Origin: SOKG01 sp964502665
GTDB taxonomy: Bacteria > Chloroflexota > Dehalococcoidia > SZUA-161
Direction of reading: 5' to 3'
Assembly: GCA_964502665.1 (NCBI GenBank)
Contig: CAZCXP010000031.1
Location: forward strand, 1-19,448
DNA: 19,448 nt
The notes under the pieces were generated by a model. The model had not been told where the DNA came from. It did not search any database and saw only the letters and a list, made by a program, of their open reading frames with translations. This document shows, in pieces, positions 13,615 through 19,448 of this stretch. Within the stretch, counting starts at the first letter, position 1, and every line of letters begins with the position of its first letter. A program made the position numbers and the translations under genes.

Positions 13615-14654
13615 GCAAAGGAAGGTTCGAGCTAAACGGACTGGCTACCGCAATAGGTAGCATGCCACATGTTGACCCTCAAGAAGCGTGCTCTTCAGTC
13701 TTGACTCACCTCCCCGAGATCCCGGCATGGCCACAACTGCCCAAGAGGTCCTTTCTGGAGAACATGTATGCCCAGTTCAGCGAGGGCTTCCCTGGGGTGG
13801 TGCTGGAGGAGGAACGCATCTGGGTCGATCGCTCTCAGGACGTGAGCAGGCCCCTGGAGCAGCTCTACGCAGCCTATCTAGAGGGCAGTACGAACCATAG
13901 CGCGATAGGCTACGAATATGCAGAAGGCTTTCACGCCTTCCTCGATATGGTCGGCGCAGATGGTGAAAGGGCAGTCAAGGGGCAGGTGACCGGACCCATA
14001 AGCTTCGGGTTGACTGTCACCGACCAGGACCAGCGTCCGCTGCTCTACGATGATGTGCTCGCCGATGCTCTGGCCAAGCACCTCAGGCTCAAGGCTGCCT
14101 GGCAGGAGAAAGCACTTAGCGCCGTTTTCCCTAATACCATCATCTCCGTCGACGAGCCTTACCTCGCCTCGCTGGGCTCAGCGTTTGTCTCCTTCCCCCG
14201 CGAGCAAGTGGCAACCCTGCTTGAGGAGGTCCTGGGAGGCATAACCGGGCTCAAAGCTATCCATTGCTGTGGCAATACCGACTGGTCGGTTTTGCTGCAG
14301 ACCTCGATTGACATTCTAAGCTTCGATGCCTACAACTACGGAGAGGCCCTGAGCCTCTATCCCGCCGAGGTAAGAGACTTTCTCAGCCGGGGAGGGGTCA
14401 TCGCCTGGGGAATCATCCCCAACGACGAGCCATCTTTAGCCAGGGAGACCGAAGCCAGCCTGCTGGACCGCTTGGAGCAGACGATGGCACTGCTGTCGAA
14501 GAAGGGCGTCAGCTATGACACGATGCGGTCCCAGTGCCTGATCACCCCGTCCTGCGGGCTGGGGTCTGTCTCAACCGAGGCAGCGGAAAGGGCGCTGGAG
14601 TTGACGGCCAAGGTCTCAGCGGGGTTCAGGAAGAGGCATTGTGAGCAAAACTGA
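13611..14654 (+). CDS. Short cobalamin-independent-type methionine synthase homologue (core-MetE/UROD-like)
   Basis: This 347-residue protein resembles the catalytic half of MetE without the N-terminal folate domain. It starts TAIGSMPHVDP, has SVDEPYL at 179-185 (the MetE DEP motif), HCCGNTDW with His218 and Cys220 as probable zinc ligands, and TPSCGLGS with Cys315 as the third. The position of the MetE zinc glutamate appears as Asp239 in LSFDAYNYG, an unusual but acidic replacement. Short core-MetE enzymes described in archaea and Dehalococcoides take the methyl group from methylcobalamin proteins rather than folate. That fits a B12-using anaerobe, but other methyltransferases share this fold. 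Coupling to mtnP (ATGA) ties it to methionine metabolism. Function is probable rather than certain. Confidence 0.75.
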   Translation: MSKGRFELNGLATAIGSMPHVDPQEACSSVLTHLPEIPAWPQLPKRSFLENMYAQFSEGFPGVVLEEERIWVDRSQDVSRPLEQLYAAYLEGSTNHSAIGYEYAEGFHAFLDMVGADGERAVKGQVTGPISFGLTVTDQDQRPLLYDDVLADALAKHLRLKAAWQEKALSAVFPNTIISVDEPYLASLGSAFVSFPREQVATLLEEVLGGITGLKAIHCCGNTDWSVLLQTSIDILSFDAYNYGEALSLYPAEVRDFLSRGGVIAWGIIPNDEPSLARETEASLLDRLEQTMALLSKKGVSYDTMRSQCLITPSCGLGSVSTEAAERALELTAKVSAGFRKRHCEQN

Positions 14655-14665
14655 CAGGAATCTGG

Positions 14666-14701
14666 CTGGGTAGGTTGCCCGACGTCGGGCAACCTACCCA
14701 G
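14666..14701. repeat. Perfect palindrome, copy 2 of the dispersed 34-bp element
   Basis: The core 14667-14700 is identical to 2401-2434 (half-site TGGGTAGGTTGCCCGAC), with a C-G pair outside it. It begins 12 bp after the MetE-like stop and ends 27 bp before the thiolase start, so it separates two transcription blocks. A candidate upstream start for the thiolase (14675) falls inside it and is rejected. Confidence 0.9.
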
Positions 14702-14728
14702 GATTGGGAACTTTTTGAAGGAGGAACC

Positions 14729-16000
14729 ATGAGCCGCAGGGCACCAAAGCTGGGAAGAGGGGTGGCTCTGGTGGGGGCAGGGATGTCAAAATTTGGCGCC
14801 TTCGCCGACAAGAGCAGCCGTGATTTGTTCGTTGAAGCATTCAATGCGATGGCCAATTCAGTCGACAAGGGGATGGAAACCAAAGACATCGAAGCCCTCT
14901 ACGTGGGTAACTTCTCCAGCGACCTCTTCGAGGGGCAAGGTCACGTTGCTCCTATTATGGCCGATTGGGTAGGACTGGTCCCCAAGCCAGCCACCAGGAT
15001 AGAGGATGCCTGTGCCGCCAGCGGCGTTGCTATAAGGGAAGGAGTAATCGCTGTAGCTTCTGGTCTCTACGATGTTGTCCTCGTCAGCGGCGTTGAAAAA
15101 ATGACCAACCTACCCACGGAAAGGGTAACCGATACGCTGGCCGCTGCCAGCGACGCCATCTATGAGGCTTCCTGCGGTTTCACCTTCCCCGGGCTATATG
15201 CTGCTATGGCTACCTCCTATATGGCGAAGTATGGCGCTAGCGTGGAACATTTCATGAAAGTGGGGATCAAGAACCACAACAATGGAGCCCTAAACCCAAA
15301 GGCTCAATTCAACAAATCCATCAGAGACCTCATGAACTCCAGGATTGAAAAGGCAAAACAGAAAGGGGAACCGGTACCCGGCTGGCGTGACGAGCTTGAC
15401 TTTCTCAAAGACCCTAAGGCCAATCCCGTGGTTGCCTGGCCAATGAGGCTGTTTGACTGCTCACCCATTACCGACGGAGCTGCCTGTCTTCTCCTCGTTG
15501 CCGAGGACCTGGCCAAGAGTTTCTGCAATGACCCCATATACATCATCGGTACTGGTCAAGGCAGCGACCACGCCTTGCATGAAAGGGAAGACCTGACGTC
15601 CATCCTGGCAGCAAGAACGGCAGCACGAGAGGCCTACGAGATGGCGGGAGTGAAACCCGAAGACATTCAAATCGCCGAGGTCCATGATTGCTTCACCATC
15701 GCCGAGCTCATGGCTATCGAAGACCTGGGATTCTTCAGGCCTGGCGAAGCTTACAAGGCGACGGAGCAAGGGCTTACGGCTCGCGATGGGGCCAAACCCA
15801 TCAATACCTCCGGGGGCCTCAAATCCAAGGGGCATCCCGTGGGAGCCTCAGGAGCAGGGCAGGCGGTGGAAATATGGAGCCAGATGCGAGGCGAAGCAGG
15901 TCCAAGGCAGGTTCCAGGAAAAGACATCCGCCTCGCTTTGACCCATAACGTCGGCGCCACCGGCGGAACCTGCGCAGTTCATATTTATCAGAGGAGGTAA
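14729..16000 (+). CDS. SCP2-type thiolase, DUF35-associated (module 1)
   Basis: This 423-residue thiolase-fold protein has nucleophile Cys95 in EDACAASGVAIREG, HDCFTIAE (319-326), His369 in GLKSKGHPVGASG, and C-terminal NVGATGGTCAVHIY with Cys415 as a possible second acid/base. HDCF and GHP are typical of the SCP2/acetyl-CoA acetyltransferase-like branch that works with a DUF35 partner, as in archaeal acetoacetyl-CoA thiolase complexes, Ltp2 aldolases and the BbsAB thiolase. Its partner follows after four bases. Compared with module 2 it carries an extra segment of about 30 residues at 198-230 (SIRDLMNSRIEKAKQKG and on). I chose ATG 14729, preceded by GAAGGAGG, over 14675, which lies in the palindrome. 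Substrate unknown. Confidence 0.88.
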   Translation: MSRRAPKLGRGVALVGAGMSKFGAFADKSSRDLFVEAFNAMANSVDKGMETKDIEALYVGNFSSDLFEGQGHVAPIMADWVGLVPKPATRIEDACAASGVAIREGVIAVASGLYDVVLVSGVEKMTNLPTERVTDTLAAASDAIYEASCGFTFPGLYAAMATSYMAKYGASVEHFMKVGIKNHNNGALNPKAQFNKSIRDLMNSRIEKAKQKGEPVPGWRDELDFLKDPKANPVVAWPMRLFDCSPITDGAACLLLVAEDLAKSFCNDPIYIIGTGQGSDHALHEREDLTSILAARTAAREAYEMAGVKPEDIQIAEVHDCFTIAELMAIEDLGFFRPGEAYKATEQGLTARDGAKPINTSGGLKSKGHPVGASGAGQAVEIWSQMRGEAGPRQVPGKDIRLALTHNVGATGGTCAVHIYQRR

Positions 16001-16004
16001 TCCC

Positions 16005-16418
16005 TTGACTGAGGAAAGAGAAGTTAACAGCGCCTCCTTCTATCAATTTCTCGCTGAGAAGAAGCTCATGGCTTCGAGGTGCAGAAAATGCCACGTATTA
16101 TATCTACCGCCCCACCCCATCTGTACCAAGTGCTATGGAAATGATATGGAATGGGTGGAGATGAAGGGTGATGGTAAACTCGCCGCTTTCACTGCTATCG
16201 CGGTGGGCCCCAGTTATACGCTAGAGGAAGGCTATGATAGAAATAATCCTTACCTCGTCGGAGTCGTAGAGCTGGACGAGGGGCCAAAAGTAAGCGGCCG
16301 AATACGGGGGCTTGACCCCAAGAAACCGGAGGATATCAAGGTCGGCACCCCTGTCACCGTGGAGTTTCTGGAGCAAGGGGAAGGCAAGAAATGCTACCTG
16401 GCCTTCAAAGCTCAATAG
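16005..16418 (+). CDS. DUF35 OB-fold/zinc-ribbon acyl-CoA-associated protein (module 1)
   Basis: This 137-residue protein has a zinc ribbon (CRKC at about 26-29 and CTKC at about 40-43) and then an OB fold containing TAIAVGPSYTLEEGY...PYLVGVVELDEGPKVSGRI. DUF35 proteins bind CoA thioesters and form complexes with thiolase-like enzymes, handing over or shielding the acyl-CoA. It starts at TTG 16005; GAGGAGG at 15991-15997 overlaps the end of the thiolase and fixes the start. The tight spacing supports a stable pair with the preceding thiolase. Confidence 0.88.
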   Translation: MTEEREVNSASFYQFLAEKKLMASRCRKCHVLYLPPHPICTKCYGNDMEWVEMKGDGKLAAFTAIAVGPSYTLEEGYDRNNPYLVGVVELDEGPKVSGRIRGLDPKKPEDIKVGTPVTVEFLEQGEGKKCYLAFKAQ

Positions 16419-16456
16419 GCACCAATTATGTAGTCAACCGCGAAATTACTTCTAAT

Positions 16457-16532
16457 TCCCCTCCCCTGGCGGGAGGGGATTAAGGGGAGGGGGAGTTCAC
16501 CCTCACCTAACCTCTCCCTTCAAGGGAGAGGG
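16457..16532. repeat. C/G-rich double hairpin repeat, copy 2
   Basis: Hairpin A: TCCCCTCCC (16457-16465) with GGGAGGGGA (16471-16479). Hairpin B: CCTCTCCCTT (16511-16520) with AAGGGAGAGG (16522-16531). Composition and two-hairpin layout match 2498-2584, though the sequence is diverged. It fills the gap between the two thiolase modules. Confidence 0.7.
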
Positions 16533-16560
16533 ATTTGTCTGGCGATTCTTGGAGGACACC

Positions 16561-16584
16561 ATGAAAACAAGGAGCGATAGATGA
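16561..16584 (+). other. Seven-codon upstream ORF overlapping the second thiolase start
   Basis: ATG 16561 encodes MKTRSDR and its TGA (16582-16584) overlaps ATG 16581 as ATGA. GGAGG stands five bases before it. The thiolase also has its own AAGGAG inside this ORF. It could be a coupling or leader peptide, or a relic of an older start in another frame. Confidence 0.35.
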
Positions 16585-17744
16585 GAGAAGTAGCAGTAGT
16601 TGGGGTGGGGATGACTAAATTTGGCCCTTCAGAGAAAACCAACGTCGAGTTGTTCTCTGAGGCGGCAATGGAGGCCATCACCGAATCAAACCTTGAGCCC
16701 AAGGACATGCAGGCGCTATTCTTGGGCAACGTATTCTCTGGCTTTGAGGAAGGTCAGGTGACCATATCGGCCTTCGCCGCTGCTGATATAGGGGTACCCT
16801 ACATCCCCACCACCCGATTCGAGGGTGCCTGTGCCTCGGGCTCGGTGGCGATCAGGGATGCCTATGTGTGGGTTGCCTCGGGGTTCTATGACATCGTTCT
16901 CGCTGGAGGCACTGAGAAGGCGCTGGCAATGGGAACCCCCTATGCCACACGGACCTTCGCTATGGGCAGCGATAGCCGTTACGAAGTCCCCACCGGAATC
17001 ACCTTCCCCGGAGTCTTCGCCATGATGGCGCATCTTTACGCCAAGAAATATGGTATTCCCCTGGAGAAGCTCAAGGAACAGATGGCCCTGGTTGCCATCA
17101 AGAATCACCATAACGGCACCTTTCATCCCAAGGCCCACTTTCGAAAGGAGATAACCATCCAGGATGTATATAAGAGCATCATGGTTGCTGAGCCGCTGCA
17201 ACTCTACGATTGTTGTCCCTTCTCCGATGGAGCCTCAGCGGTCGTTCTAGCCGCGGAGGATAAGGCGAAGAAACTGATTGATAAGCCGGTCTACTTTGCC
17301 GGCGTAGGGCAGTGCTCCGCGCCGCCACTCCCCAACCAGAAGGATATTACCCGGATTAAGGCAAGAGAGGCATCGGCAAAGCAGGCTTATGATATGGCTG
17401 GCCTTAGCCCCAAGGATATAGATGTCTGTGAGCTTCACGACTGCTTCACCATAGCCGAGATAGCAGCCACCGAAAGCCTCGGCTTCTTTGACTTCGGGGA
17501 AGGGAGCAAAGGGGTGGAAGCAGGCGAGACCCGGATCGGCGGCAGGATACCGATAAACCCCTCCGGCGGGCTCAAAGCAAGAGGACACCCTATAGGTGCT
17601 ACAGGTGCTGCCCAGGTCTATGAGATAGCGAAGCAGTTGAGGGACGAATGTGGGGAAAGGCAGGTGGAAGGGGCAAAGGTAGGAATGACAGATACGCTGG
17701 GCGCAGACCTCTGTATGGTCTGCGACATGATCTTCAGAATATGA
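16581..17744 (+). CDS. SCP2-type thiolase, DUF35-associated (module 2)
   Basis: This 387-residue protein is paralogous to the first thiolase: nucleophile Cys84 in FEGACASGSVAIRDA, HDCFTIAE (286-293), and His336 in GLKARGHPIGATG. The C-terminal strand TLGADLCMVCDMIF has Cys378 and Cys381 where a second catalytic cysteine could lie, in place of the GGTC of module 1. The N-terminal VVGVGMTKFG matches the SCP2/archaeal thiolase branch. AAGGAG lies six bases before ATG 16581. Its DUF35 partner follows after 13 bases. The differing C-terminus and missing insert suggest a different acyl-CoA substrate from module 1 (inference). Confidence 0.88.
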   Translation: MREVAVVGVGMTKFGPSEKTNVELFSEAAMEAITESNLEPKDMQALFLGNVFSGFEEGQVTISAFAAADIGVPYIPTTRFEGACASGSVAIRDAYVWVASGFYDIVLAGGTEKALAMGTPYATRTFAMGSDSRYEVPTGITFPGVFAMMAHLYAKKYGIPLEKLKEQMALVAIKNHHNGTFHPKAHFRKEITIQDVYKSIMVAEPLQLYDCCPFSDGASAVVLAAEDKAKKLIDKPVYFAGVGQCSAPPLPNQKDITRIKAREASAKQAYDMAGLSPKDIDVCELHDCFTIAEIAATESLGFFDFGEGSKGVEAGETRIGGRIPINPSGGLKARGHPIGATGAAQVYEIAKQLRDECGERQVEGAKVGMTDTLGADLCMVCDMIFRI

Positions 17745-17757
17745 GCTGAGGTATGAG

Positions 17758-18177
17758 ATGGAATACAAACTAACCGCTAAGATGTTCACAGAGGCTCTCA
17801 AAGAAAACAGGCTATTGGGTCTGAAGTGCAACAGATGCGGCGCTTACACCGTGCCCCCGAAAAAGGTCTGTATGGAATGCACCAGCGAGGACCTGGAAGT
17901 TGTCGAGCTCAGCGGCAGGGGGCAAATCCAGACCTTTACCGTCATACGGGTGCCTCCGGAGGGATTTGAAGCGCCCTATATAGTGGGCATGGCGGCACTC
18001 GACGAGGGACCGTGGCTGATGGGCAACATTGTAGACGTCGACCCTGATGAGGCAACAATGGACCTAATGGGAATGAGGGTCAAGCTAGGGCATAAGGTGC
18101 TTCCCGGAGATAAGTTCTCCGCGGGTGAGATGGTGGCAGTAACCTTCTCTCCACAAAGGCAGGGCGAGGGAACATGA
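17758..18177 (+). CDS. DUF35 OB-fold/zinc-ribbon acyl-CoA-associated protein (module 2)
   Basis: This 139-residue protein has zinc ribbon CNRC (about 24-27) and CMEC (about 38-41), then OB-fold strands with QTFTVIRVPPEGFEAPYIVGMAALDEGP. It is the same family as the module 1 partner but clearly diverged, and probably pairs with the thiolase directly upstream. GAGG six bases before ATG 17758 serves as a modest ribosome site. The stop overlaps the next small ORF by ATGA (18174-18177). Confidence 0.87.
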   Translation: MEYKLTAKMFTEALKENRLLGLKCNRCGAYTVPPKKVCMECTSEDLEVVELSGRGQIQTFTVIRVPPEGFEAPYIVGMAALDEGPWLMGNIVDVDPDEATMDLMGMRVKLGHKVLPGDKFSAGEMVAVTFSPQRQGEGT

Positions 18178-18275
18178 ATAAAAGGAAGCGAACGGCACAA
18201 GTCAAGCACCGCCGCAAACGCAAGAAGTTGGAAGGGAGAAGAAAAGCGCTGAAGGCAGCGGAAGAAGGCGGCTAG
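18174..18275 (+). CDS. Very basic 33-residue protein
   Basis: ATG 18174 overlaps the DUF35 stop (ATGA) and the frame ends at TAG 18273-18275. More than a third of residues are Lys or Arg, in the pattern MNKRKRTAQVKHRRKRKKLE followed by RRKALKAAEE, with an acidic glycine-rich end. The charge is carried by varied codons (AAA, AAG, AGG, AGA, CGA, CGC), as in a real gene rather than a simple repeat. GCGAGGG stands just upstream. It resembles tiny ribosome-associated basic proteins (bS22/bTHX style) in character only. A nucleic-acid-binding or ribosomal role is a guess. Confidence 0.6.
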   Translation: MNKRKRTAQVKHRRKRKKLEGRRKALKAAEEGG

Positions 18276-18317
18276 ACAAGATAAGCGATCTCAGCTTCAG
18301 GGAGGGTCAGGCCTACG

Positions 18318-19319
18318 ATGCTAGAGCTATCGGCGCTATTACAGGCGCTTTCGACCCCGAAGGCATATCCCCACAGTCCCCAGGAAGTCGAGCTGGTGCA
18401 GACTCAGATATCCCTCGTCTTCCTTGCCGGCGACTATGTCTATAAGGTGAAGAAACCCGTGGACTTCGGCTTCCTCGACTTCACCACTTTAGACAAAAGG
18501 CGCTTCTACTGTCAGCAGGAGGTGACGCTGAACAAGCGCCTTTGCCCCGATACCTACCTGGGAGTCGTAGCCATAACCCAGGATGAAGATAGCTTCTCGG
18601 TAGGGGGCAACGGCACAGCGGTCGAATACGCGGTGAAGATGCGCGCCCTTCCCCAGCAACGGATGATGGACAACTTACTCAGAAGTAACCAGGTGACCCC
18701 TGAGATGGTGGAGAGGGTGGCTGAGAGGCTAGCCGAGTTTCACCGCCAGGCGGAAATCAGCGAGCAACTCGCCGCCATCGGCGGCCTCGACACCGTGACG
18801 CAGAATACTGAGGAAAACTTCGTCCAGACTGAGGATTATGTCAACCGCACCATCACCCCGCAGCAATATGAAAAGCAGAAGAACTACAGCTATCGCTTCC
18901 TCAAAGATAACGCAGAGCTATTTGCCAGAAGGGTGAGGGAGGGAAGGATAAGGGATTGCCACGGCGATCTCCATGCTGCGCACATCTGCTTTGGCAACGG
19001 CCTTTGCATTTACGATTGCATCGAATTCAATGACAGGTTCAGGTACATCGACGTCGCCAGTGAGGTTGCCTTCCTGGCTATGGACCTGGACTTTCACCGG
19101 CGCCCCGACCTGTCGAAGCACTTTGTGGATGCATACGTGAAGGCGTCTGGTGATGAGGAATTGCCTACTCTTCTCGATTTCTACAAGTGCTACCGGGCCT
19201 ATGTCCGGGGAAAGGTGGAAGGCTTCAAGCTCGACGACCCCCACATCTCAGAGGAGGAGAAGACAAGGACTCTAGCTATCGCCAGGAGGTATTTCGAGCT
19301 TGCAGAATCGTATATATGA
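18318..19319 (+). CDS. Aminoglycoside-phosphotransferase-like kinase (COG2187 type)
   Basis: This 333-residue protein kinase-like-fold protein has VYKVKKPVDFGFLDF at 41-55 (ATP-site lysine), catalytic loop RDCHGDLHAAHICF with Asp217 in HGDLH, and the metal-binding segment IYDCIEFNDRFRYIDVASEVAFLAMDLDFH (Asp233 and on). These are the features of the COG2187 family, often fused to a C-terminal P-loop ATPase. Here only the kinase part is present. Despite the name, the family is not known to give antibiotic resistance and its natural substrate is unclear. GGAGGG lies 11 bases before ATG 18318. It may be co-transcribed with the basic ORF. Confidence 0.8.
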   Translation: MLELSALLQALSTPKAYPHSPQEVELVQTQISLVFLAGDYVYKVKKPVDFGFLDFTTLDKRRFYCQQEVTLNKRLCPDTYLGVVAITQDEDSFSVGGNGTAVEYAVKMRALPQQRMMDNLLRSNQVTPEMVERVAERLAEFHRQAEISEQLAAIGGLDTVTQNTEENFVQTEDYVNRTITPQQYEKQKNYSYRFLKDNAELFARRVREGRIRDCHGDLHAAHICFGNGLCIYDCIEFNDRFRYIDVASEVAFLAMDLDFHRRPDLSKHFVDAYVKASGDEELPTLLDFYKCYRAYVRGKVEGFKLDDPHISEEEKTRTLAIARRYFELAESYI

Positions 19320-19328
19320 TATTATACA
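19300..19328 (+). promoter_or_regulatory. Weak candidate promoter for the gene starting at 19407
   Basis: TTGCAG (19300-19305), 17 bases, TATACA (19323-19328), in an AT-rich stretch after the kinase stop. The boxes match consensus only in part. A second TAGAAT at about 19337 offers an alternative -10. Confidence 0.25.
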
Positions 19329-19406
19329 GAATGGGTTAGAATAGAGCAGAGAAGTTGGTTCGTTCCACTTCTGCACCGCGGTAGATTCAATAAGAAGGAG
19401 GGTAAG

Positions 19407-19448
19407 ATGAAAGTAACTGAAATTCCAGTCTATTGCTGGCATTGTGGG
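19407..19448 (+). CDS. Start of an unidentified gene, truncated by the window edge
   Basis: ATG 19407 follows AAGGAGGG with good spacing and stays open to the end of the window. The 14 visible residues (MKVTEIPVYCWHCG) contain CWHC, a possible half of a zinc-binding motif. Too little is visible for a family call. Confidence 0.5.
   Translation, partial: MKVTEIPVYCWHCG

Noticed and set aside
14675..14728. Longer N-terminus for the first thiolase
   Set aside because: The extra codons are the palindromic repeat. ATG 14729 has a strong GAAGGAGG and matches the family start.
18318..19319. Aminoglycoside resistance gene
   Set aside because: The COG2187 branch shares only the kinase fold. Nothing around it suggests resistance or transfer.

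Overview
The window looks like a chromosomal segment of an anaerobic Chloroflexota (Dehalococcoidia-like) bacterium. This is an inference from gene content: B12-dependent methylmalonyl-CoA metabolism, a short methylcobalamin-type methionine synthase (core-MetE-like), thiolase/DUF35 pairs, and yebC next to ruvC and ruvA. No rRNA or tRNA is present to confirm it. Genes are densely packed, often with ATGA overlaps and clear Shine-Dalgarno sites.

Layout. (1) 1-3223, plus strand: end of a methylmalonyl-CoA epimerase, a degenerate epimerase paralogue, the B12-binding subunit of methylmalonyl-CoA mutase, yebC, ruvC, a 313-bp gap filled with palindromic repeats, and ruvA. (2) 7399-3220, minus strand: a TPR protein, gyrA and a VTT/DedA-type membrane protein. 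A 48-bp perfect palindrome lies between the TPR gene and gyrA and touches the predicted gyrA -35 box. (3) 7866-14654, plus strand: a SagB-type nitroreductase, hpt, ade, a cysteine-rich DUF3795 protein, mtnA, mtnP and a MetE-like methyltransferase. (4) 14729-18275, plus strand: two tandem thiolase + DUF35 modules and a 33-codon very basic ORF. (5) 18318-19319: a COG2187-type phosphotransferase, followed by the start of one more gene at the window edge.

How the genes fit together. Region 3 reads as a salvage route. MtnP would split methylthioadenosine into adenine and methylthioribose-1-P. Ade would deaminate adenine to hypoxanthine, Hpt would make IMP, and MtnA would isomerise the sugar. The MetE-like enzyme overlaps mtnP and probably supplies methionine. 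Regions 1 and 4 fit CoA-thioester chemistry (propionyl/methylmalonyl-CoA and beta-ketoacyl-CoA).

The most unusual locus is 11041-12701. The mtnA frame has no stop where MtnA should end. It reads through two inverted REP hairpins into a REP-associated tyrosine transposase (RAYT). A third REP sits in frame inside the RAYT as exactly nine codons, a fourth supplies the RAYT stop codon, and a fifth follows before mtnP. All five carry the GTAG foot typical of REPs. Two further palindrome families are repeated elsewhere: a 34-bp perfect palindrome at 2401 and 14667, and C/G-rich hairpins at about 2500 and 16460.
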